Source: Candidatus Equadaptatus faecalis (lineage in GTDB: Bacteria; Synergistota; Synergistia; Synergistales; Synergistaceae). Taken from it: a stretch of DNA of 40,269 nt. The notes under the pieces were generated by a model. It did no database searches. It was given only the letters and a program-made list of their open reading frames with translations, and was not told the origin of the DNA. Position 1 is the stretch's first letter. Each line of letters begins with the position of its first letter. The position numbers were made by a program, and so were the translations under genes. Shown in pieces: positions 7,422 through 15,485 of the stretch. Location of the stretch: assembly GCA_018065065.1 (NCBI GenBank), contig JAGHTZ010000034.1:1-40269 (forward strand), in the 5' to 3' direction.

Positions 7422-9194
7422 TTATTTGTCTGTTTCGGACAGATCGATATGCTTGCCGGAGGAGAATACCGACAGCGGGAGTTTCGTACAGTCTAACGAA
7501 GCTACGGTGTCTTCATCCCTAAAGTCGGTGTCATAGACCACCAAGTCGGCACGCATTCCTTTCTTTATGCAGCCAAAGTTATCCTGCTCTTTCATTGTGT
7601 ATGCAGGGACAACTGACAGGCACTTCAATGCTTCGGCGGGTGAGACTTTTTCGTTCTCTCCCCGCACCTGGGGATTTAACGTTTTGTCCGGGTAACTTCT
7701 CGTGACAGCGCAATAAATCATTTTCGGTACAGTACCGGCTCCGTCGGTATGGAAGCTCGCAGTTATACCCTTGTTAATGAACGATTTGATCTTGTACATC
7801 TGTTTGGCTTTGTCTTCGCCGTAAATTTTCGTTTCGTCTCCCTTTGTGTCATCTTTCCACGCAGACCACTGAGGAGCGAGAAATACCGATATTTTATTGT
7901 CTTTGAGCCGATTCATATCCTCGTTCTCAATAAATGATACATGTGCAAAACCGTTGCGGTAGTCTTCATCAGGCATACCCTTGCGCGCTTCTTCAAAGCG
8001 GTCTGTCACATAATGAACAGCTCCCTCTCCCATAGCATGCGCATGTACAAGAAGTCCGTTTTTGTTTGCTTTCCTTACTATTTCGGTAAATGTTTCTTTA
8101 TTTGAGTCAGTCCACCTTTTGTAGCCGTAATAATTGTCACCCTTGCCTGCGGAAGCGGTGTAAGGCTTATTCGTCCAAGATGTGAGCGCTTCGGGGACGC
8201 CGTCAACGAAGATCTTGACCCCGGTTATTTTAAAATATTCGTCATTGCATTGTTTTGCAAGAGAAATGATACGCTCAACTTCTTTCAAAGGATCTTTAGT
8301 TGTCTCGGATATCTGACATAATGCTCTGATCTTTAATTTAAGTTTCTTTTCCTGCGCAAGCTCTTTGTAAGCGCTGACCATCGGAAGAGCCTCCGTCTCA
8401 AGGATTCCTGCCTCGCAAATGGTCGTGTAGCCGCGGGAAATATAGTCCTCCTGATTGTCAAGAATATATTGTTTCAAATCCTCTTTGCTTATGGACAAGC
8501 TCTCCACAATGTCAAAACGCGGTGTCTCAACAACGTATCCGGTAGGCTCTCCGTCAGCATCAACCTTTATACCGTCGCAGCCGTCCTTATTGTAAACCGG
8601 AATCAACTCTTTCAACTTAAAGTGTTCTATTGCCGCCTTATTGAGCAGCGCAGAATGACCGCCTCCGTCTACACATACAATCGGAACCGTAGTGGAAGCT
8701 CTGTCAAATATGCTATGGTCAAGTGAAGTCCCTTTATCTTTACCATCTGACAGATACCAGAAGCCGAAGCCTTTATAGACTTCTTTTCCCGGATTTTTTT
8801 CAATAAATTCTTTCATTTTAGCAGCATTTTCAATAAGCGGGTCTTCGGCTCGCAGCTGCAGACCATTGCATAACAACGTAGCCATAAGACCTATGTGGGA
8901 GTGTCCGTCAACGAAGCCAGGGTAAATGAAGTTATCTCCGTAATCAATGCTGCTTGTCTTTGCACTAATATATTTTTCTGCTTCATCTTTACTTCCTGCA
9001 AAGACAATCGTGCCGTTCTTCACCACTACCGCTTCACAGAGAGGATTGTCTTCGTCCATAGTAACAACGTTGCCGTAAAGAACCATGTCGTTAGCATTTT
9101 CTTTACCGCCGTCGCACCCTCCGGCGAATATCACCGCCGAAAACAGCGCGGTAAGCGCTAAAAACGCCAAAAGCCCTGTAAATTTTTTCTTCAT
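7422..9194 (-). CDS. Exported YtcJ-type amidohydrolase, probable lipoprotein
   Basis: A 590-residue amidohydrolase-superfamily protein. The signal peptide MKKKFTGLLAFLALTALFSA is followed by FAGGC, an acceptable lipobox, so the enzyme is probably lipid-anchored outside the cytoplasm. Metal motifs are HSH after YPGFVDG, HAHAMGEGA in the barrel and HTDGAG near the C-terminus. The sandwich strands MVLYGNVVTMDED and ADLVVYDTDFRDED bracket the barrel. It is a paralogue of the cytoplasmic enzyme at 4334 but diverged, for example in the insert before KIYGEDKAKQ. It likely hydrolyses an amide or cyclic substrate; the identity is unknown. Its base composition is a little more AT-rich than its neighbours. 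Confidence 0.85.
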   Translation of the reverse strand: MKKKFTGLLAFLALTALFSAVIFAGGCDGGKENANDMVLYGNVVTMDEDNPLCEAVVVKNGTIVFAGSKDEAEKYISAKTSSIDYGDNFIYPGFVDGHSHIGLMATLLCNGLQLRAEDPLIENAAKMKEFIEKNPGKEVYKGFGFWYLSDGKDKGTSLDHSIFDRASTTVPIVCVDGGGHSALLNKAAIEHFKLKELIPVYNKDGCDGIKVDADGEPTGYVVETPRFDIVESLSISKEDLKQYILDNQEDYISRGYTTICEAGILETEALPMVSAYKELAQEKKLKLKIRALCQISETTKDPLKEVERIISLAKQCNDEYFKITGVKIFVDGVPEALTSWTNKPYTASAGKGDNYYGYKRWTDSNKETFTEIVRKANKNGLLVHAHAMGEGAVHYVTDRFEEARKGMPDEDYRNGFAHVSFIENEDMNRLKDNKISVFLAPQWSAWKDDTKGDETKIYGEDKAKQMYKIKSFINKGITASFHTDGAGTVPKMIYCAVTRSYPDKTLNPQVRGENEKVSPAEALKCLSVVPAYTMKEQDNFGCIKKGMRADLVVYDTDFRDEDTVASLDCTKLPLSVFSSGKHIDLSETDK

Positions 9195-9233
9195 TCTGCT
9201 GCCTCCCTATAAAATTCAATCTGTCGCATACTT

Positions 9234-9239
9234 ATTATA
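9234..9239 (-). promoter_or_regulatory. Extended -10 promoter of the 9194 amidohydrolase
   Basis: TGGTATAAT lies in the same position and leader context as the element at 7288. Confidence 0.6.
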
Positions 9240-9245
9240 CCATAA

Positions 9246-9269
9246 CGGGGACGGAATGAACCGTCCCCG
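9246..9269. repeat. Perfect hairpin repeat (copy B)
   Basis: CGGGGACGG (9246-9254), AATGAA, CCGTCCCCG (9261-9269), identical to copy A at 7300. It sits between the stop of the amide hydrolase at 9298 and the promoter of the next gene. Confidence 0.8.
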
Positions 9270-9297
9270 CAAAAAACTTCGCTTTATTTTCTCCGTT

Positions 9298-10458
9298 CTA
9301 TTTCAGCTTGAAATCCCAGTATTTGTCGTAATCTTCGTGCATGGAAACGCGGAGAGTCAGTTTGTCCATATCATACACAGAGCTGTGAACCGTCTCCCAG
9401 AAACCGTCCGGCTTGTCGCGCGTGCAATGCGAAAATTTTTCCGTAACCTTTTCAATAAGCGGAGCCATCTCTTCTTTCGGCGTGTTCACGGTGTAATCCT
9501 TTCCCGTTGCGCTGTCGTACTGATAGTGCTCCGAATACCAGAACGGGTTTGTGCTCTTTTTGTACGACTGCGTATAATGCACGCTCTGCAGCAGACTGCG
9601 CATTCCCTCGACTGTATTTGCCCTGTCGTAATTTTTGTTAACGATGTCCATGCGCTCAATACCGCAGGCGTGAGGCGTATAACCGTCAACCGACAGATAA
9701 TAATTCGTCATTGCCTTCGGATTTTTAACAACGCGCAGTTCATTGTCAACTATTTCAACAACATAGCTCTCTTTCGTGTCGGCTATCATCCAGTGCAGAC
9801 CGAGATTTTTCGGCTTCTCAACAAGGTTTCTGCCCTTCAGCAGTTCAACCGCCTCAGCCGCGCTTCCGGCATTGTCAAGAATATAACGGTTCACCATCAT
9901 AAACGGCAGTTCTTCCGCCTTGGGATTTGTGCTGTCGTTCTTAACGTCGTAAGGAACGTAATTCATGTTGCACGTCACGCCTTTTTCGTTCATGCCGTCG
10001 GTGATCATAAACGGAAGCAGGCGTTTCATATCATCGGACAATTTTTCGCTCTCCATATCCTTATAATGCACGTTTGAAAGAATACCTACCGCGATACTTG
10101 CGTAACGCCCGTCTTTTCCGTCAACCCACACTATAACTTCAGGGTACTGTCCGATGTGATAGTCCAAATTGCGCCCGTAAATATTTCCGTTCACGACAGC
10201 GGTGCAGGCAAAGGCTTTCCCGTTTCCGGCATCTGCCCTTTTCTTAAAAAATCTGCTCAGCGCTTCAACGTCATTAACCGCGCTGTAGTCAGGCTCGGCA
10301 TAGCGAACCCTGTAAAGATAATCCGAGACCTTCTCGAATTTCAGCGCTTCGGCGGGCTTTGCCAAATATTCTGCATTGCAGGATTTATAAAGCGAGAAAC
10401 CAAAAACAGAAGCCCCTGCAAGAATTGCGATCAACAGCCATAAAAACTTTTTCTTCAT
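9298..10458 (-). CDS. Exported Ntn-type linear amide C-N hydrolase (choloylglycine hydrolase/NAAA-like), copy 1
   Basis: A 386-residue protein of the choloylglycine hydrolase / penicillin V acylase / acid amidase family, which hydrolyses N-acyl amides. A signal anchor (MKKKFLWLLIAIL) and a propeptide of about 60 residues precede Cys85, the expected N-terminal nucleophile exposed by self-cleavage in FAC-TAVV. The next hallmark is GRNLDY (Arg96, Asp99). Further family positions follow: DGMNEKGVTCNMNY, LHWMIADTKESYVVE and NPKAMTNYYLS. The internal Cys with a prosequence is more like acid ceramidase and NAAA than classic bile salt hydrolases, where Cys follows Met1. The substrate is unknown; bile salts, N-acyl amino acids and fatty acid amides are all possible. 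Confidence 0.87.
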   Translation of the reverse strand: MKKKFLWLLIAILAGASVFGFSLYKSCNAEYLAKPAEALKFEKVSDYLYRVRYAEPDYSAVNDVEALSRFFKKRADAGNGKAFACTAVVNGNIYGRNLDYHIGQYPEVIVWVDGKDGRYASIAVGILSNVHYKDMESEKLSDDMKRLLPFMITDGMNEKGVTCNMNYVPYDVKNDSTNPKAEELPFMMVNRYILDNAGSAAEAVELLKGRNLVEKPKNLGLHWMIADTKESYVVEIVDNELRVVKNPKAMTNYYLSVDGYTPHACGIERMDIVNKNYDRANTVEGMRSLLQSVHYTQSYKKSTNPFWYSEHYQYDSATGKDYTVNTPKEEMAPLIEKVTEKFSHCTRDKPDGFWETVHSSVYDMDKLTLRVSMHEDYDKYWDFKLK

Positions 10459-10497
10459 ATTGCCGCCTCCTTATAAAATTCAATTTTCCGCGCGCTT

Positions 10498-10503
10498 ATT
10501 ATA
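10498..10503 (-). promoter_or_regulatory. Extended -10 promoter of amide hydrolase copy 1
   Basis: TGCTATAAT in the shared leader about 40 bases upstream of the start at 10458. The hairpin present beside copies A and B is eroded here. Confidence 0.55.
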
Positions 10504-10658
10504 GCATAGCAGGGACGCAGAAAAACCTCCGTAAAATTACTCAAATCAAAGCTTCCACTGTATTAACCTGTTGCGTCCGTTCAGGACAGCAGACAACGGC
10601 TAATATAACCGCACAGTTCTCAGATACTTTCTGTACCTGCAGCATTCTCTCCCAGCCA

Positions 10659-10721
10659 TCAAAAACGGGCAAACATCGCGACAAGAAAAAGCGCCGCCAG
10701 ATTTTTTTTTGCGTTCTCCAA
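10659..10721 (-). pseudogene. Possible signal-peptide relic between the two amide hydrolases
   Basis: The minus-strand frame from a TTG at 10721 to the TGA at 10659 encodes KKNLAALFLVAMFARF at its end. At DNA level it resembles the signal-peptide region of the barrel gene around 7206-7245 (shared ACAAGAAAAAGCGCCG-like stretch). It is too short to be a mature exported protein and is best read as the start of a lost gene. The remaining 10504-10777 intergenic DNA holds nothing else I can identify. Confidence 0.4.
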
Positions 10722-10777
10722 TTTTGTTGTCCTCCGGTTCAAACGTTACAACAGGAAACAGTCTGTTCCGCCGTGCG

Positions 10778-11941
10778 CTATTTCAGCTTGAAATCCCAGT
10801 ATTTGCTGTAATCCTCGTGCAGGGATATTCTCACAGTCTGTTTGCTCATGTCATAGACAGAGGTGTACACAGTTTCCCAAAAACCGTCGGGGTTGTCGCG
10901 CGTACAGCGCGAAAATTCCTCGGCAATTTTGTCAACGTGCGCCTGTAATTCTTCCATCGGCGTACTTATATTGTAATCTTTCCCTGCCGCTTCATCGTAA
11001 AGGTAATGCTCTGAATACCAGAAAGGCTTGGTGCTTTTTTTGTACGCCTGCGTGTAATGCACGCTCTGCATAAGCCTGCGCATATCTTCTACGGAAGCTG
11101 CTTTGTCATAGCCCTTCTTAATGATGTCCATGCGCTCAATACCGCAGGCATGCGGCGTATAACCGTCAACCGACAGATAATAATTCGTCATTGCCTTCGG
11201 ATTTTTAACGACACGCAGTTCATTGTCTATAACTTCAACGACGTAAGATTCCTTCGGGTCTGCGATCATCCAGTGCAGTGTTGAAATTTTAGGCTTGTCA
11301 ACAAGATTTTTGCCGCGAAGCAGCTCAACAGCCTCCGCCGCGCTTCCCGCATTGTCAAGAATATAACGAACCACAGTAAAATACGGCAGTTCCTCTGCTT
11401 TCGGATTCGTGCCCTTATCATTTTCAACGTCTCTCGGAACGTAGTTCACGTTGCACGTTACGCCTTTTTCGTTCACGCCGTCCAAAACCATAAACGGAAG
11501 CAGCTTTTTCATATCTTCAGAAAGTTCCCCGCTGTCTGCTTCCGCGAGGGTGACAGCGTACATTATTCCGGCGCCCAGACTTGCGTAACGCTTGTCATTC
11601 CCCTCAACCCACACAACATACTTGGGACTGTGACCCATGAAAAGGTCAAGATTGCGCCCGTAAAAATTCCCGTTCACAACAGCGCTGCAGGCAAAAGCTT
11701 TTCCGTTGTACGCCGCAACCAGTTTTCCGAAAAACTTTTTTATCAGGTCAATATCGGAATAGACGCTGTTATCAAGGTCGTTATAGCGGATCTTATACAG
11801 ATAATCGGATACTTTTTCAATTTTCTGCGCTTCGGCAGGCTTTGCCAAATATTCTGCATTGCAGGATTTATAAAGCGAGAAACAAAAAACCGAAGCACCG
11901 ACAAGAATTGCAATCAACAGCCATAAAAACTTTTTCTTCAT
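10778..11941 (-). CDS. Exported Ntn-type linear amide C-N hydrolase, copy 2
   Basis: A 387-residue tandem paralogue of the 9298 enzyme. The first 49 residues differ at only four positions before Tyr50/Lys50, and the central DGYTPHACGIERMDI stretch is identical. The nucleophile is again Cys85 (FAC-SAVV), followed by GRNLDL with Arg96 and Asp99. Differences cluster around the probable substrate region (HIGQYPEVIVW versus FMGHSPKYVVW, and residues 55-75), which suggests different substrate preference. The ATG at 11941 follows AAAGGAGG with seven bases between; the open frame to 11965 starts inside the ribosome site and is rejected. Confidence 0.87.
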   Translation of the reverse strand: MKKKFLWLLIAILVGASVFCFSLYKSCNAEYLAKPAEAQKIEKVSDYLYKIRYNDLDNSVYSDIDLIKKFFGKLVAAYNGKAFACSAVVNGNFYGRNLDLFMGHSPKYVVWVEGNDKRYASLGAGIMYAVTLAEADSGELSEDMKKLLPFMVLDGVNEKGVTCNVNYVPRDVENDKGTNPKAEELPYFTVVRYILDNAGSAAEAVELLRGKNLVDKPKISTLHWMIADPKESYVVEVIDNELRVVKNPKAMTNYYLSVDGYTPHACGIERMDIIKKGYDKAASVEDMRRLMQSVHYTQAYKKSTKPFWYSEHYLYDEAAGKDYNISTPMEELQAHVDKIAEEFSRCTRDNPDGFWETVYTSVYDMSKQTVRISLHEDYSKYWDFKLK

Positions 11942-11979
11942 ACTTCCGCCTCCTTTAAAATTCAATCTTCCGCGCGCCT

Positions 11980-11985
11980 ATTGTA
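11980..11985 (-). promoter_or_regulatory. Extended -10 promoter of amide hydrolase copy 2
   Basis: TGATACAAT in the leader that matches those at 10498 and 9234, about 40 bases before the start codon. Confidence 0.5.
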
Positions 11986-12058
11986 TCATAAGCAAGAGGT
12001 CTCTGCTAACTACAGGCAGTCTCCCGCTTTTGTTCAGGCGCGGTATAAACCGGTGCCT

Positions 12059-13225
12059 TTATTCAGGGCTGACCGTTTTATAGTAACGCCCTTTCAGGTC
12101 ACTGCCGACTTTTAATATAACTGCGGGCTTGTTAATCAGGTTATGAGTCGCGGGGTCAACCGAAATTGTGCAGTGCGTCAGTTTCAGTTTTGTAGTTTCT
12201 TCAAGCGCTTTTGCGACAGCTTCCCCGTCTGTGCTGCCCGCGCGTTTAATTGCATCGACAAGCCATTTTGCGGCATCGTACGCCATCGTTATGTCCGTAA
12301 ATTCTTTGCCCTCGTCATGATATACCTTTCGGTATTTCGCAAAGACAGGAGCCATTTCAGGAGCTTCCTGATAGGTGTGATTAATCCAGTAACTGCCCTT
12401 CAGCGCGTCTCCTGCTATCTCGCTCATAAACTCCGCGTAGCCGTCTCCTCCGATAAAATTCACCTTGAGCTGCAGTTCTCTTGCCTGTTTGATTATGAGC
12501 GCCATATCTTTGCCCATGCCGGGCAAAAGGAGAACGTCGGCGCCGCTGTATTTGATTTTCGTCAGCTGCGCGCGGAAGTCAACGTCAGTATCGCGGTAGC
12601 CTTCATCTGCAACGATTTTGCCACCCTTGCCGGTAAATGATTTTACAAAATATTCCCGAAAACCGTGCGCGTAATCCGAGCCAACGTTGTACAGCAGTGC
12701 CGCTTTTCGGGCTTTCAGATCGCCGTATGCGAACTCTGCCGCGATTTTACCCTGATACGGGTCCGTGAAACAGATACGGAAAGCATACGGCCGCACAGCG
12801 CCGTGTTCATGCACCGTAACGTACGGATTTGTGCCCAGTGTTGAAATATGCGGCACTTTTTCCCTGTCCGCAATCGGCGCGACGGCAAGCGAAGTCCCGC
12901 TGGTGTCTGTTCCTATAAACGCGCAAACCTTGTCCGCAAGTATCATTCTGCGAACGGCGTTCACCGCGTCTTCACATTTGGATTTCGTATCTCCAACGAC
13001 AAGCACGAGCTTCTTGCCAAAAAGCCCGCCCTGCGCGTTCACTTCGTCAATAACAAGCCGAACCGCGTTCGCTTCTGTCGTGCCGTAAATCGCAAAATCA
13101 CCGGTAAGCGAGCCGAGATAACCAATTTTTATTGTATCTGCCTCTTTTTCCGGCTTATTACAGAACAAAAGACAAACACAAAGCAGAACAACGCAAACTG
13201 CCGCTGCCACAATCTTTTTATTCAT
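12059..13225 (-). CDS. ABC transporter substrate-binding protein, LivK-like (orphan)
   Basis: A 388-residue periplasmic binding protein of the branched-chain amino acid / amide type (Peripla_BP_6). The signal peptide MNKKIVAAAVCVVLLCVCLL ends at Cys22, but the residues before it (L-L-F) are an imperfect lipobox. The family's opening strand is IKIGYLGSLTGDFAIYG, followed by VNAQGGLFGKKLVLVVGDTKS and VCAFIGTDTSGTSLAVAP. No permease or ATPase gene is adjacent. In context it could capture amino acids or amides released by the surrounding exported hydrolases and work with a permease elsewhere; that is inference. Confidence 0.85.
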   Translation of the reverse strand: MNKKIVAAAVCVVLLCVCLLFCNKPEKEADTIKIGYLGSLTGDFAIYGTTEANAVRLVIDEVNAQGGLFGKKLVLVVGDTKSKCEDAVNAVRRMILADKVCAFIGTDTSGTSLAVAPIADREKVPHISTLGTNPYVTVHEHGAVRPYAFRICFTDPYQGKIAAEFAYGDLKARKAALLYNVGSDYAHGFREYFVKSFTGKGGKIVADEGYRDTDVDFRAQLTKIKYSGADVLLLPGMGKDMALIIKQARELQLKVNFIGGDGYAEFMSEIAGDALKGSYWINHTYQEAPEMAPVFAKYRKVYHDEGKEFTDITMAYDAAKWLVDAIKRAGSTDGEAVAKALEETTKLKLTHCTISVDPATHNLINKPAVILKVGSDLKGRYYKTVSPE

Positions 13226-13352
13226 TCCGGCTCACCTCCTGTATTTGCGGCACATAACGGCTCTGACAGCTGTCCGTGCTTTCTTCTGAACAGCTGGCAG
13301 AACACAAGGCAATGCACAGCACGTGCGTAAATATCAAACTTGATACAACAAG

Positions 13353-13358
13353 ATTATA
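13353..13358 (-). promoter_or_regulatory. Candidate -10 for the substrate-binding protein
   Basis: A perfect TATAAT on the minus strand about 130 bases before the start at 13225. No good -35 hexamer was found, so support is modest. Confidence 0.4.
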
Positions 13359-13406
13359 ACACGATAAAAACTTGAAAAAACAAAACAGCGGCGCCAAATA
13401 AAACGA

Positions 13407-13428
13407 GGCAGTGCGAAACCGCGCTGCC
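13407..13428 (-). terminator. Terminator downstream of the small ORF
   Basis: GGCAGTGCG (13407-13415), AAAC, CGCGCTGCC (13420-13428) form a nine-pair stem with one G-U. On the minus strand it is followed by TCGTTTTATTT. It sits 27 bases after the stop of the ORF at 13455. Confidence 0.6.
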
Positions 13429-13454
13429 CCGCATATAAAACGCTGAAAAAGTTA

Positions 13455-13610
13455 CTACTTCTTCTCCAGTTTTTTCACTCTTTCAAGCAATTCATTTACA
13501 AGACCTTTCAAAGCGGCATTTGCCCGAAAACTTACCGTCGCGAAACAAAAGGTCTGAGCCCCTTTGCAGACTGTTTCTGAACAACTATTATCACCCCCCC
13601 CCCTTGACAT
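13455..13610 (-). CDS. Small ORF, 51 residues, containing a G-tract; possible gene relic
   Basis: An ATG at 13610 opens a 51-codon frame. It reads through a run of ten G (13594-13603), giving MSRGGGDN, and ends NELLERVKKLEKK, a short coiled-coil-like tail. There is no Shine-Dalgarno before the ATG, which lies inside a perfect palindrome. The tail plus the terminator just downstream suggest it is the 3' end of a once longer gene, or a small gene whose frame depends on G-tract length. I do not recognise it. Confidence 0.35.
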   Translation of the reverse strand: MSRGGGDNSCSETVCKGAQTFCFATVSFRANAALKGLVNELLERVKKLEKK

Positions 13611-13620
13611 TTGTCAAGGG
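13594..13620. repeat. C10 homopolymer next to a perfect palindrome
   Basis: Ten consecutive C (13594-13603) run into CCCTTGAC-ATTT-GTCAAGGG (13601-13620). The next 110 bases (13621-13730) are rich in GATTTT and TTTTGG words and show no gene. It looks like an extragenic repeat element; other genome copies cannot be checked here. Confidence 0.7.
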
Positions 13621-13730
13621 TTTTGGGGATTTTTTGCCGATTTTCTGATTTTCTCTCATTTTGGCCTGTTTGGGGCGATCTTTCATTGCGTATTTTGGAT
13701 TTTCGCCAAAATTCCAGCCTCTGTCAAAAA

Positions 13731-13752
13731 CGGGACGGCTTATGCCGTCCCG
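13731..13752 (-). terminator. Intrinsic terminator of the amidase gene
   Basis: CGGGACGGC (13731-13739), TTAT, GCCGTCCCG (13744-13752), a nine-pair perfect stem followed on the minus strand by TTTTTG. It resembles the island hairpins at 7300 and 9246 but keeps a U-run. Confidence 0.8.
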
Positions 13753-13771
13753 CGGAATACGGTAATTCTTC

Positions 13772-15367
13772 TTATTTTTCTTTTCTGAAATCGGGGAACA
13801 GTCCGTCCGTATAGAGCTGTCTGTTTGTTTTTGAAAGCGCTGACGCTACGCGGAATGCCGCAAGGTCGTCGTAGGTGTTGCCAACAATCTGAATACCAAC
13901 TGGGACGTTTCTCGCCGACAGGCAGATTGGAACATTGACGACAGGATAGCGGCTGAGGAGATTCCACAGCGGCGTAAGGCAGATATCTATACTTTTGTGC
14001 TGTGTACCGTTAATATCCGCAAGCTTGTCAGGTGACGCTTCAAAATCCGCAGGGACTTTCGGCGTCGCAAGGCTTGGCATAACCAAAGCGATACAGCCTT
14101 TGGCAAACACTTTTTCCTGAATTTCCCCATGCATCGCGTTAAGCATGCGTCCGGCTTCAATAAGTTTTTTGGGACCAAAATCTTTCGCGCCGTTAAAGAA
14201 TACGCCGCAATAGCTGCACAGCTTGTCCTCGTGTCCCTCTGCCAAGGCAAACAGCTCGTACATCTCCGTTGACATCAGACCCTGAATGTAGGTCTTTCCA
14301 AATTTTTCCGCGCTCCAGTCAAGGTCAATAACAACAACCTCCGCTCCGGCTTTTTTCAGCAGTTCCGCCGTTTTGTCCATAGCGGCGTCAATTTCTTTGT
14401 CGCAGCCTCCGGGCAGCCAGTTTTTGAAGCGGCAGAGCGCAACTTTCTGCCCCTTGATTGGCGCGTATTCCGCCGGATATTCAAGCTTCGGGCGCAGCGA
14501 GGAATGAACCTTGGGACTTGGTCCGCAGATGACGTTCTGCATTAACCGCATATCGCCGAAGGTTCTCGCAAGGGGACCAAGTGTTTCGTAGGAAATTTCC
14601 GACGTCGGCACCCTGCCAAACGGAGGTTTGAAGCCATATACGCCGCACATTGCCGCGGGTATACGTATTGAGCCTCCCATGTCAGAACCTGTCGCAAGCG
14701 TGCAGAAACCCGCGGCAAGCGCAGCGCCCGAGCCTCCTGAGGAGCCTCCTACACCGTAGTACAAATTCCACGGATTGCGCGTAACGCCGTAAAGTTTGTT
14801 CCACGTCATTGAGCTGACGTAAAATTCAGGAACGTTTGTCGAGAATACGGGGATTGCGCCCGCACCTTTCAGTTTGTCAATTATTGCGCCGTCGTCTTCG
14901 CACACGGGTGCGTCTTTCAGTATCAGCGAGCCCATGTCAACGCGCCAGCCCTTGACTTCGTTTTCGTTCTTTATGCCAACGGTAATTCCTTCAAGGGGAC
15001 GCGCAGTTCCGTTTTTGTAGCGTCGTCCGGCTTCCTTTGCCGCTTTTCTCGCTTCGCCAAAACGGTCAAAGCAGATTGCGTTGACCTTGCCGTTAAAGTT
15101 CAGATAGTCCTTCAGCTCTTCGCGCGAGGTGTTGACAGGACCGTTAAACTTCTGAACCCTTGCTATCTGCGCCTCAAGCACGTCTGTCGGGGTTATCGTC
15201 CCTGCCTTAAAAAGCTTTATCTGCTCCGTTGCGGGCATGTAAGCAAGCTCAGCCTGTGTGTATTTTTTCGCCGCGCACGACGCGGGAGAAACCAAAAGCG
15301 CCGCAAGCGCAAACAACGCCAAAACAGCCGCCGGAATTTTCTTCAGCCGCAAAGATTTGTTCTTCAT
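13772..15367 (-). CDS. Exported amidase-signature family enzyme
   Basis: A 531-residue amidase (Ser-cisSer-Lys triad). Lys133 is in GITVGIKNENEVKG, the cis-Ser is about Ser209 in GVGGSSGGSGAAL, and the nucleophile is Ser233 in GSDMGGSIRIPA; the spacings of 76 and 24 match the family. A signal peptide (about residues 12-31, IPAAVLALFALAALLV) shows export; the Cys at 31 follows PAS and is a poor lipobox. Family members hydrolyse carboxamides, aryl amides or fatty acid amides; the gatCAB genes are absent, so it is not GatA. The ATG at 15367 lies eight bases after GGAGG; the in-frame TTG two codons upstream is too close to it. Confidence 0.88.
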   Translation of the reverse strand: MKNKSLRLKKIPAAVLALFALAALLVSPASCAAKKYTQAELAYMPATEQIKLFKAGTITPTDVLEAQIARVQKFNGPVNTSREELKDYLNFNGKVNAICFDRFGEARKAAKEAGRRYKNGTARPLEGITVGIKNENEVKGWRVDMGSLILKDAPVCEDDGAIIDKLKGAGAIPVFSTNVPEFYVSSMTWNKLYGVTRNPWNLYYGVGGSSGGSGAALAAGFCTLATGSDMGGSIRIPAAMCGVYGFKPPFGRVPTSEISYETLGPLARTFGDMRLMQNVICGPSPKVHSSLRPKLEYPAEYAPIKGQKVALCRFKNWLPGGCDKEIDAAMDKTAELLKKAGAEVVVIDLDWSAEKFGKTYIQGLMSTEMYELFALAEGHEDKLCSYCGVFFNGAKDFGPKKLIEAGRMLNAMHGEIQEKVFAKGCIALVMPSLATPKVPADFEASPDKLADINGTQHKSIDICLTPLWNLLSRYPVVNVPICLSARNVPVGIQIVGNTYDDLAAFRVASALSKTNRQLYTDGLFPDFRKEK

Positions 15368-15403
15368 ATCCAAGCCCTCCGTTATTTAATTAACCGTGTC
15401 CTT

Positions 15404-15447
15404 ATTATAGCACACGGCGCTGCACGGCTTTAATCTTATGGTATAAT
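15404..15447. promoter_or_regulatory. Divergent promoter pair
   Basis: On the minus strand TGCTATAAT (-10 at 15404-15409) faces the amidase. On the plus strand TATGGTATAAT (-10 at 15442-15447) faces the carboxylesterase. The two are only about 30 bases apart, so a regulator bound between them could act on both genes. No -35 is convincing on either side; both rely on the extended -10. Confidence 0.6.
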
Positions 15448-15485
15448 TGACGCAGTTCCAAATTTGACGCGAAGGAGATGTTCTC

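Noticed and set aside
9085-10077. Long plus-strand open frame (330 codons) opposite the amidohydrolase and amide-hydrolase genes
   Set aside because: It is antisense to two well-supported genes with clear motifs and has basic, low-quality composition without domains.
13594-13730. CRISPR-like or tandem repeat array
   Set aside because: Only one palindrome and loose GATTTT/TTTTGG words are present; there are no regular repeat-spacer units.
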